Shown in pieces: positions 1-11,000 of a stretch of 64,000 nucleotides of DNA (positions are counted from its first letter, which is position 1; each line of letters begins with the position of its first letter). The translations under genes were made by a program, and so were the position numbers. The stretch is from Beroe forskalii (lineage: Eukaryota > Ctenophora > Nuda > Beroida > Beroidae), in assembly GCA_011033025.1 (NCBI GenBank), contig WFMF01000219.1, positions 62,001 to 126,000 of the forward strand. The letters are read 5' to 3'. The notes under the pieces were generated by a model. The model ran no database searches. It was not told where the DNA came from and worked only from the letters and a program-made list of their open reading frames with translations.

Positions 1-207
1 ATGGAGACAATAGTGAGGCCAGACATTTGAAAAATAGCTGGATAGAATATTCGATAGTCCTTTCTAGAAATTCCAATAAATTTCAAACCACTTTAAATGC
101 AATTAGAAAACACCGCTACTCTTTTAACTTCCATTGCTCCAATTTTGCAGCTTGTAATAATATTCTGAGGCAAGCAATGCGCTATTTAACAACAGAGTCA
201 CAGCACT

Positions 208-1925
208 CTATTTAGACCAGAAAGTGGGCAGTTCGTTGCCTGGGATGTTGAGTCTTCTACACCCGTCCTTAGTAAGGACGGCTAGACGGATCATTCCCCC
301 ACTGCTCCCGTCCCTGCTCATAGCCAGGGAGACTGCGTTAGCAACGAACTTCAAACAGTCTTCCTCGCTCATTCCCTCCTGAGGAAAGGTGGGAGGTTAG
401 GCTTGGGACACTTTTCATTGGAGATGGGGAATAAATGTCAAATAAATGGATAAATTGTACGATACTAGATCTGTGGAAAGTCAAACTGATGTACGTCCAT
501 TGAGTTAGTTTTATACAATGAATTCTAACCACTCCATTACTTACCTTGTAAACATTGTCACAGTGACCGTAGATATACGTGCTGCCAGATCCACCAATGG
601 CAAACGGCATTCGTACACACATGCCTGAGAAGAACGTTATGGATGATATCGAATAGAGAAAATGAAGTTTCACAGCATAAACAATGAATGGGAAACTTTT
701 CTGATTTTAATGAATTTCTTCTGTGCAGGCACTCTTTAGATTTCAAAAGAATGGTAGGACCCCTCCGGTTACCTCCCAATGGAAGACAGTAGACTTGTCC
801 TCCTTTGTTTTTATCCCAACCAGCGCAGATGATACTGGCAGATAACATGTCACGGTTACTATAGCAGAGCTGCTGGAAGATTCTGGAGGCAACCTTGAAA
901 TAAGCAGTAATACTGTACATGTCAAATTTGTAACCATATACTGAATTTTACACAGTTAAAGGGAAGCCAAGACTGCGTGAGTCAGACAATGTACGAGGCA
1001 TGCCACGTCATACATAAAATTGGAGCATTGGGAAGAACAGTGTTTGGGTTTTCATCCACAGTGAAAGGGCAAAATAATCGTTTAAAACAGAAAAGTGAAT
1101 AACTAGAACTATGTGTAGGAATATGTGTAGGAATATGTGTGCACACCTCAACAGTTGGCTCCTCATCAGTTTCATTTTCTTGTAGATCTAAGAAGAGTTT
1201 GACATAGTCAGCAATAGCTTGTGTGTCAGCTGCAGAGCCAGACCGACAGCAGTATATCTTCTCTGAAATCTGAGTGAATCTGGAATTAGTAGGCTTGAAG
1301 TGATTTTGTGAACCAATGAGAGAACCAGAATAAGTCAAACTAAATCTTTTACATGTGAGAGCTAGCAATGAAAATACCTGAGTTAATTTGTCAGTAACTC
1401 GGTTTGCAACATATGTTCCTGTACTAGTCCTAGAATCAGCACCAAACACTACTCCATCAGCAAACTCAACTGCCATGATTGTGGTCCCTGTAAAGGATAT
1501 ATATTATTATATTGACAACTGAAATTTGATATTTATGCATGTGTGCAGATCAATGCAGGAATTAATATTTAAGAGCTAGTGTTTGTGCATCAAGCGGCAA
1601 TATAAGTTTTATCAGAAGTTTTATCAGAAGTACAGTAAAATTGCATGTCTTCATTAATCTCTCCATTGACCAACCAATCTGCACACACATGTGTAAGTCG
1701 ACATTACCAGCCATAAAATGGAATCTTGATATCCCTATCAAATACCTGATTCAAACTAAATTCAATTCAACCATAAGATTTATTAACAGCACAATAATTG
1801 AAACATACTCTCTCCTTCTCTAATTTGGATTTATATATTAAGAGATTTTCAAAAAAACCTGTAGAGTGCTCAGCAGTAAGCCAGTCAGGGGCATCATGAG
1901 TGATATCATTCTCCATGAGGGACAT
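208..1925 (-). CDS. PSMB6: Proteasome subunit beta type-6 (beta1, caspase-like catalytic subunit), six exons, complete
   Basis: Catalytic subunit of the 20S core that cuts after acidic residues. Exons in coding order: 1925-1859, 1487-1378, 1269-1145, 912-773, 624-545 and 378-208. All introns are GT-AG and the phases agree, giving 230 residues, close to the family's usual 230-240. The ATG at 1923-1925 opens a 23-residue propeptide ending in Gly, and the mature chain starts TTIMAVEF, so catalytic Thr1 is present. Asp17 (GADSR) and Lys33 (VTDKLT) are also visible. Other family blocks are [45 protein letters not shown] and RDGSSGG. The stop is at 208-210. The gene is divergent from the RGS22-like gene, with 3.1 kb between start codons. 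Nothing in it looks broken. Family assignment is from established motifs; exon joins are my inference. Confidence 0.95.
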
Positions 1926-2775
1926 TGTGGCTCAGGGATCAATATTCAGTGAAAGATGAAATATTGTCATTTCCAGATGTGATGGGCATGAAAAGCACAT
2001 TGGCAAATCAAAACCATTATTCAGCAAATTGAGTTCAGAAACAAAACATTATAATGATTGGTATTAAACTATCACACCTCTAACATGTTTGAATTAAAAA
2101 GAAAACTTTCTTCAAGACATCAATCATGTTAGCTTATAGAAATAGAAATTATGGTATTAAACCATTATGGTATTAAACCATCACACTTCCTTTCATTATA
2201 TCAAAACATTAGCTTCCATTAAAAACACACCTTTTAACGCAGGTGTCCATTTATTCAATTTTCAAGAACATTTTAAAATCAAATAACAATAAATCTAGAA
2301 AGTTGTTGATAGCTTTATGAGATAGCAGTGAAATAACAATTAAAACTGGATAAAAAGCAAAAAAACTTCATGCAGCTTACACACATTTGAACACAAGTGT
2401 ACATTATTTCATGAGAAGCATATGCAGAACTAAATTCAAAAAATACTAATTACACTTAGAGCTAGGAATTCATAATTCAGACCTTTGCCCATATGTGTGC
2501 AGACCACTAGATTGAAAAAGCCTCGATAAAGATACCCAGAATTGAGTGCTTTTGAAGGAATTTATATGGAAAGTTTAACCATGCAGGGGAAATCCGCACA
2601 TCTTTATCGAAGGCCTCTGTCAATCGAGCAGTCTGCACACATATGCATTACAGAGTAAAAATCTCTGAGGATAGTCAAATATTATAAATTATATTCCGAG
2701 AAAACACCAAACATTCATAATGGATGGTGTATTGCAATTACAAGATCAAAATAAATTTTAAAAACTAAAAAGTGT
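1926..2775. other. Intergenic, no feature recognised
   Basis: AT-rich DNA upstream of the PSMB6 start. I see no further exon and no clear TATA box. Its PSMB6 promoter must lie here or just beyond, but nothing in the sequence fixes it. Confidence 0.5.
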
Positions 2776-2895
2776 CTTCAATGCGCGGCGTAATTGTGCG
2801 CGGCTTACTGCCTGTAATTAACAGGCAGCGAGCCGCGCATGATTACGCCGCGCATGGAAAAGCCGCGCACATATGAGTTCGACACGCCCCTGTAA
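2776..2895. repeat. CpG-rich foldback element, copy A
   Basis: A strong inverted repeat in AT-rich surroundings. The left arm holds TGCGCGGCGTAATTGTGCG and the right arm its inverse around GATTACGCCGCGCA; a smaller inner hairpin CTGCCTGTAATTAACAGGCAG sits at the centre. The right flank (GTTCGACACGCCCCTGTAAC) resembles the flank of a second member at 35951-36076, so this is a dispersed family and not a chance palindrome. No coding potential. Class unknown. Confidence 0.75.
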
Positions 2896-3170
2896 CATGG
2901 TCGAGGGACGTTGCCCCGTCTATTTCTTCTGACTGGATGGCTATCAATAGGGCGATGTTACAATGCAAAGTGACGTCCAAAGTGACGTCCAAATGCCAAA
3001 TGTGGAACGTTGCGCCGCGCGCGAGGGTAGGGTAACATCCTACGAGTTACATGGTTGAATTTAGGGATTTAAAAGGGACAATTGATGAGCCAATGATCTG
3101 ATTGCAATTAGCTAATTTAACCAATACAATAACAATTGCTAAATGTTAATGGGTTCATCAATAAAATTAC

Positions 3171-3419
3171 GGTATCTCTCCCATATAAACGGCTCTGAGT
3201 GACGTCACAGATCTAAACGTCAATTTTTCTGTATCCTAAACCTAACCATAATCCTAAACAAAACCCTAACCTTAATCCTAACCCTTACCCTAACAAATCT
3301 TGACCCTAATCCTGACCCTAACCCTAATCCTTAAAGCGCTAGGTGCGCTTAATTATATTTTTCTGAGTGACGTCATTGTCATAGATAATGAAGGCTCCCG
3401 TTTATATGGGAGACCTACC
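3171..3419 (+). mobile_element. 249 bp hAT-like MITE with telomere-like interior, copy 1
   Basis: Terminal inverted repeats begin GGTATCTCTCCCATATAAACGG and end with the inverse CCGTTTATATGGGAGACCTACC. The flanking 8-mers AAAATTAC (3163-3170) and TAAATTAC (3420-3427) match at 7 of 8 positions, a target duplication of the length typical of hAT elements. Subterminal GAGTGACGTCA motifs lie at both ends. The interior is about 100 bp of degenerate CCCTAA repeat. No ORF, so non-autonomous. A second copy of identical length in the opposite orientation is at 44088-44336. Confidence 0.85.
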
Positions 3420-3427
3420 TAAATTAC

Positions 3428-5035
3428 CATCTGAAAAGTTCACTTTTTAACTAAAGAATCGACGGACGTTGCCCGTAATTAATGCTCAAAGTTGGAAAAG
3501 GAATTACGAAAAATAATATCGAGTTCAAGATTTAATTCACCAGTTGCACGCGTCCGTGCGCGAAACCAGGGCGCTGGTTAGGGCAATGGTGATTGGTGAT
3601 TACGCGCAAAAACTGCACGTGCATTTTAACGAAGAATCTGCCATTTCGTTACTGTGTACTTTGGAAACGTTTCAACAGTTTTAAGTGATAATTTACGTTC
3701 TCAATGGAATTTTCGAGTTTGGTAAAAAGATTACGACAGAAGACTATAAACTCTTATCACTATTGTAGGAGAAAAGGTAAGACTCTAACATTTTGTTTCA
3801 TTGTGAAAATCAGCGATAATTCTACCATGTGAAGATATTCGTAGTTTCGATGGTTTTTTGCGGGGATGCGACAGAAGGAGGAATTTATTTTCAATTACTC
3901 AAGTTAGAAGTGGGTTCAAAACAGATGAAAATGCAGACAATTTTGATTTCAACGATTTGTTGCTCATCTTTTCTCTGAATCTGAACTTCGGATTAGAAAA
4001 CCATTGTTCTGGAATTCTTCATATTTACTGTTATAGTTATGTGTCCTCGACATTAATTTATAATCGCAAATTCAGCAACATTTTTTGATTCATATTAAAA
4101 TCCTATGGAAATAATTCGTAATTTCATTACGTTGCACCCCTACCCCCAGTAACAAAAAATTGTATCAATGACTTCGTTCAATTTATCGTACGTCCAACTG
4201 ACTATACACCTATACGTCCAATTAAAGAGAACCCCCAACGGGTTTTCTTGTTATATTATATTATATTATCAAAATCAATTGCAAAATTCTAGTTTCCGAA
4301 TGATCCAATCGTCAAATGCATGATATGTGAGATGCAGTGTTCCTCAATCCCTCATGACAGTGCCCTTAAGATTGCAATTCGCACATATCCAATTAGTAGT
4401 TTTGAAACAAAGTGAAGTGGTATGTTGATCACATTGAATTGAAACATTGCTTTGAAAATTAGTGTCATTATTTTCATAATGAAATCTTGGCCACTTTATT
4501 AGCCATTCATTTCATTCTCAAATGAAGAGAAATATATGTCATGAATAAGGTTCAGGAACTGTGAAAAAATATCTGTTGAAGAATATCCTCTGTGAGTTGG
4601 CTGAAACCTTTTTATATGTGTTGCCTTGCAGTTGTAAGGAAGGGGCTTGCAGCTGCAAGGGCTGATTCACAGTTTAGTCCTTCCCCTCTCCTCTGGTAAA
4701 GTCATAAGAATCTCCATTTTCTCTGATATGTCACCTGCTGATGGAAAAGTGGGCCGAAACTCATTTTCTCTTGTCACCTGCTGATGGAAAATCTCATTGC
4801 AGTTGATAAGGGAAGGGGGGCTTGCAGCTGCAAGGTAACCGTTGATGATTCACAGTTTAGTCCCTTCCCTCTCCTCTCTAATCCTTGAATTAGAAAATCA
4901 ATATCCAACATTTATTCAGTTATTCTATGTTTGTCATACACCCATACACCATTATAGATAAGACTTTGGATTGTGTCGTGAATCTAAAACTTATTTCTTC
5001 TTTCTTTAAAACACCTTTTGTATTTGAGGTTCTAG
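3428..5035. repeat. Intergenic, with an internal duplication at 4625-4880
   Basis: Upstream region of the RGS22-like gene. Two related segments (about 4625-4695 and 4795-4880) share CTTGCAGCTGCAAGG, TGATTCACAGTTTAGTCC and CCTCTCCTCT. Between them CACCTGCTGATGGAAAA also occurs twice (about 4730 and 4770). I recognise no exon here, though a 5' exon of the RGS22-like gene could be hidden. Confidence 0.6.
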
Positions 5036-5036
5036 A

Positions 5037-8000
5037 ATGTTGATCAGATTCTCCATAAGAGATGAAATACTTAATATTGGTGAGGATGAATTGCTATGCG
5101 GGGCTTTGAATGCTTTCGTTTCCTTGCCAACTTTTCCCTGTTCATTTTATTTTGAAAGAGATACAAATCTGTTGTTTGAAGTTACACGATACATCAAGAA
5201 TACCAGCAATAGACACTATCAGCCAATATATGATTGTACTGTCTGTGACCTTGCCCATGGCCCCAAAAAGAAACTTGTCTCTAAGAACTTGCTGGATAGT
5301 TGCAGATTGATAGATCTAGCATCTTTTCATCAGTCCTCCATTTACTTCACATACATGTTTGTTACATCTTTGAATCCTTACATTTCTGAGAAAATTAATA
5401 CATGGGAAAAAGTGAATGATTTTTTCCTTTGTTTGAGGCAATGTGAGGGTTTTAATGAGTATCTTTGTTGGATGGATGTCTTCAAAAGTTCAGGTAAAGA
5501 GTCTTTAAAGACCATTCGATTGAAGTACTTTAGACCAAATCCAATCAGCTTTATTTCCTTAGTGTCATTCATTGACAATCGAGGTGATTTGATGGAACAC
5601 TTGATCAGACACATTGCATCTTACTGGGTTCCTCGTTTTGACACACATTGTACAAAAGACTTTCCTGATGAAATTGAACTAAGACCTATAGTGAAAGAAC
5701 AGATCCAAGAATATTCAGTTGAAGAATTACGAAAACTGCTCATCAACATTGTAAGCTATGAAAGCTTGTCAGGTCATGTGTTTCAGAATTTCTTGCTTGT
5801 AAACAAAATGATCCGTCCATTCAAATATCTATCATTCATAAAAGGATGTTTCTCATTTTATGATGGGTTTTCTTCCGAAACAGTGGATTGTTTATGGGCT
5901 AATAGATGTGCCTGGAAAATAATAAGTACCTATTTGATGCCAAGCAGCCAGAATTCTGTGTACTTTCCTCCAGAGTTAGTGGATGAGGTAAGAAATTCAT
6001 CAAATCCTCCTTATGAGGATCTGTTTGATGGTGTTCTTGAATATGCCTTGTTCAATCTAATACCAAGCTTTCAGAATTATATTCTTAACTACTTGAAGGT
6101 TTTTGAAAGTATTCCATTTGAACCAATACCAGAGCCAGTCACATATACACCCCCTGAAGAAGTTGAAGAGGAAAAACCAGTGGAGGAATCTAAGCCAACA
6201 GATGATGAAAATGAAAAAGATGCTCAGAAAGCAGAAACAGAAAACCTGCTAGCAGGTATTTTGAGGAATAGGAATGAGTTTGAAAGATTTAAAGCATTCC
6301 TTAACACACTCACTCCTGATAGTGACAGGATTGAAACAGATGCCAATCCAATCATGGATCTTAACTGTTACATTGAAATTGAAAAGTTCAAAATGACCTC
6401 ATCTAAACAAGGTGCCAGAGATGAGCTTGCTACTAATATCAAGCAAACATATCTTACCAAAAAGTATTTCTTTGGTCCTCCTTCACCAGCCTCAAGAAAT
6501 GTACAGATAGATATGTTGGGAGGTTCTGGCTCAAAAATGCCTGCTAGGCCACCCTCTCCAGTTCTAATCAAAGTTCAGAAGCATGCAATGCAAAGGCTCA
6601 ATAACAAATGGATAAAACAATATAGGTCAAGTGAGGATTACCAAAAAAGACAAGATCAGTCAGGAAGCTCACTTAGTCGTCGAAAAGCCAATGATAACTC
6701 CCAAAACTTTGTGTTTGTTGATTCAAAAGCCAGGGCAAATGCCCATGAAATGCTTCAGCTTCGCAGAACATTACTTGACCCTATCAAAAGTGCTCCTTTT
6801 AAGCGCTATGCCAAAGCTAAGAATGAGAGATTCCTAAGAGACATTGAATTTTGGATTGAAGTGCAAAAGTACAAAGACATGCAACATCGGCATTCCTCCA
6901 CTTCTCTCATTCGTAAAAAGATTGATACCATCATTGACTGTTTTTTGGATTCCACAGTGCAGCCTAAAGTTCAAGTGAGTGTCAACAACGACATAGCTAA
7001 TAAAATTGCGGAGACAAGATATGAAATGGGGCCCTACATATTTCGTAAAGCTCAAACTATCGTCACTAAGGTATTGATAACCCTGTTTGCTGAATTCAAT
7101 ACCTGGTTTACCAAACACAATGCTCAAATAACAAGTGCATTCCAAAAACTTGAACTGGATTCAGAGCAGAAGAAACTTGTTAAAGAGATGCTAAAACAAA
7201 AACAGAAAGAAGAGGAAAAGGATAAAGTTGTGATAGATCCAGGCAATAGAAGGTCAGTTGGTTATGTATCAATTGAATTTAGAATAATTTCTTTGTTCCT
7301 CATTCAGTGATCAAAAATATCAGACCCTGCAAACCTGTCCAAATTTCTGCTCAATTTTTTGTATTCTAACAAATTTTCTTGATTCACTCAAAACACTAAC
7401 TACCCTTTTAGTCGAACTGGTACGTTAGTTCGGAAGACCAGTAGACTGCCCTCAGTGGCATCTAATGCTACTACAGAGTCCTTCCGTCCAGTGATCGAAA
7501 GGTTTGTTACAATTCTTTATTTCAAAATTAATGATTCCAAATTGAAAGCATAATCTTAGAGGTGACTTACTCAATGGATAACTGCAAAGTTGATCCCAAA
7601 TTCTTTTATCGACAACATTCCACAGTTTTTATCGGTAATACTTTAAATGTGCTTATCACAGGCTGGAGGACATCATGCCGACCCTTCAGTGGAAGTTTTC
7701 TGATGCTGTAGACAATAACCGGGAGATTGGTGAGAATGAGATCAGAAAACAGATGTTACTAGAAGGAATCCTTCAAAAGGTTAGAGGCTATAAATTTAAT
7801 TTGAAATACTTAGCAAGAATGTGGGAATAACATGAAATACTTAGCTAGTGGGTGGGTATAACATGAAATAATTTGCTAGTAGGTGGGTCTGGATCATCTT
7901 CTACCTCTTTCATATAAACTCTAAAAGTTCAATCCGTGATGAATTCGGTCCTTTCATTAATTTGGTAATGAAACTCTATTATTAAAGTGCCTCCTTTCTT

Positions 8001-11000
8001 CATATTATGTTCTGATTACAAACTGGTTGCGTCAATTTACTTAATCTTCCTGCAGCATTATAGTAATAGAATTAGAAGTCGATCCATACCAATGTGTTTC
8101 ATGCCATTAAAAATATCAATAAAATCTTACAAATGGTTATAATGTACCTCGTACGGGATGCTGATAAAGCTATATATGGAGAAGCACAAGATATTAGACA
8201 ATGCATGTAAATTATACCGTAGAAAGGCGAGGAAACGGCGCTGCTCCTTTTGTCGAAACATAATAATAATGTGATTCTGTCTTTGGTAGAGTTCGAGAGT
8301 TCGAAAATTTTGTTAGCTGGTTGTATTGCTTATAGCTTTATACAGATGTTTTTTACAAGTTTGTTGAAGCTTTTAGTGCTACGAAACAACAATTTTAATT
8401 ATATTTCATCATCTAAATAATCACAAAATATCCCTCTTGTCTTTGGCTTGTGATCGCTTAAAGGCAAATATTTTGTTTCTATTGCATTTTGATTTCCTGT
8501 CGCATTTTTAGTAATAAATTTTCGTCTTGTTCTACTTAATTTCATTGCTTTTCCTCTGTTATGGAATTAAATCGTGACGATGAATCCTGTTCTGTTTGTG
8601 CAGTCATGTTGACCAAGGAATACATGTAACTGATACACAGACTTACTTGAAAAAGAATGACTTTCAGTTGGACCTTCCTCTGGAAAATATCGCTCGTTGG
8701 TAAGACATGTTTAAGTAAATCCTGATATCCCAAGTTCCATAATTTGAACTGAAGATTTCTGAAGTTGAATCTCTAATTTCTGAAGTTGAGTGATCATGTA
8801 TCCTACCAAACCCTCCCTTATGAATCAGGTGTTGGGTTCCTGTTGACTTCCACACAGGAGCCAGACTCTCAGCTAACTGATGAAAGAGAAAACCGGACCT
8901 CTCGTTAGTGAATTATCTCACTTTACCCAGCCTGGTTACATTTATCATTATTATTAAAAATCCAAAGAGCAGATGAGCTCATGATGACGATAATTTCTTG
9001 CTTTTCAAAATCTTCCGTATCATTTAAACGTTTAAACTTCTACCCCTGAAGTCATGCATTCTACATACTTCTTATATCCCTTTCTTCAATTAAATTCCCG
9101 CAGAATGCATTGACGAAGTGACTGGGACTGTCTACAGCGAGGCAGAGCAATGGATTCAGGGCTGTAAAGATTGTGTCTGCCTACCGGATGGTCTCATTGA
9201 CTGCTTCGAACTCATGTGTCCTGCCGTCTATTGTGACACCTCCCTGGGCTTCAAGGAAGTTCTGGGAGACCCCACCTCCTGCTGTCCCGAATGTTACGGA
9301 CCTTGTGTTAATCCGGAGACAGGACTGGAGTACGAGGGGCTCTGGAATCCTGATCCGTGTTTGACTTGCGTGTGTCTCGTGGACAGTGACGGAATGAAGA
9401 ATGAAGTCTGTGCTGCTGTTGATTGTGCTCTTCTTGACACAGAATGTGGAAATGTAACAGTTCACGGGGAGTGCTGTCCGGTCTGTGCTAAGCCGTGTTT
9501 GGATGAAAAAGGGAATAGCTATGAAGTGGGGGAGTCCTGGTCGCCTGACCCTTGCACTGACTGTACCTGTGTTGTCTCAAATGACGGAGAACCCAAGGAG
9601 TTGTGTATGGTCATGGCATGTGACCTGATTTTAAATTGTCATGTGGATCTTGTAGGCTCCCCTGACTCCTGCTGTCCTATTTGCCCCTGTTACAGCCCGA
9701 TTACAGAGGAGTATTATCAAGTAGGAGAGAAGTTTGAGGGTCTTCCTTGCATGGAATGTTGGTGTAAGGAGTATGGAGCTGTCTGTGCGGAGTTGACGTG
9801 TGATGTGTCTGATTGTAAGGAAGTCAGTGTTTGGAGAGATATGAGTGAAGATGATTTAAAAGGACAATGCTGTCCTCCTTGTTTGGACCCGTGTACTGAT
9901 GAAGAAGGGGTTGTGTATGGAGTGGGAGGCAAGTGGAAGGAGGGCCATTGCGTGGATTGTCAGTGTGTGATAGATGAAGAAGGCAGAAGAGATAAGTTGT
10001 GTGAAACTACCATGTGCCCTCGAGTTGTGTGTAATACCGGATTCAAGCATGATCCTGATCAATGCTGCCCTGTTTGTGTTGCACCATGCCTGGGGGATGA
10101 TGGGGTGGAATATGAGGTAGGAGATGCCTGGAAGAAGGGGCAATGTACGAAATGTACATGTGATCTCAACAAGGTTGGAGAGAAAGTGGAGTTCTGCAGC
10201 ACGATGACATGCCCTGACCCTCCAGACTGCATGACTCGAACCATCACCCTCCCTGGAGCATGTTGTCCCACCTGTGCTGCTCCCCTGCTCAGATGACACT
10301 GGTAGGAAGTACCAAATTGGAGACAGATGGGATAGAGATCCCTGTACATCCTGTGAGTGTATCCTGGGTCCTGAAGGAGAGATGGAGCTGTGTAGTTCGG
10401 TGGATTGTGCTCCGTTGGTGGATTGTGAGCCTGTCACCCTTCCTGGTCAATGCTGCCCAACATGTGCTGTAGACTGCAGATTCGTTCCCTGTGCTATGAT
10501 AGCATGTCTGGGGCTCTCATACACTAGACCAGGTGAATGTTGCCCGGTTTGCCTGGATGAATGCAGCTCTGTGAAATGTCAAGATACGACACACTGTGAG
10601 TTTGGAAGCTACACTCCGCCCGGAGACTGCTGTCCTGATCTGTTGGGAGGATGATTGTAGTTTGGTGGACTGTGCGCCGGTGGTGTGTAGCAGTGGTAGA
10701 TCTGTTGCTTCGTCCAGGGAGACTGCTGTTCCTCCTGTGTGGAGGGAGAAGTGATTTTTGATAGCTTCCAAACTGATGTTCCTCCCATAGAAATGAGAGC
10801 ATGGATGGCGCCGGAAATTCAATATCCGGAGAATGAAGACAATGTAGTACCGTATGGTGACGTCTGGAATGAATCATCAGAGGAAGAATTAGAGAATGAA
10901 TCAGGACATGAATTGTTTAATGAAGTCAAGAATGGATTAGAGGATGAACCAGGACATGAATTGTTAAATGAAGTCAGGGATGGCCCGGACAATGAAGTCA

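Noticed and set aside
3240..3340. True telomere or interstitial telomere fusion
   Set aside because: The CCCTAA tract is bounded by transposon termini with target duplication and recurs at 44190-44275 in the same element, so it is element-borne.
3858..4088. 76-codon frame upstream of the RGS22-like gene as its first exon
   Set aside because: No domain similarity and no clear donor joining in phase to 5036.
9181..10437. Minus-strand frames across the VWC region
   Set aside because: Shadows of the Cys-rich plus-strand frame; no splice or start support.
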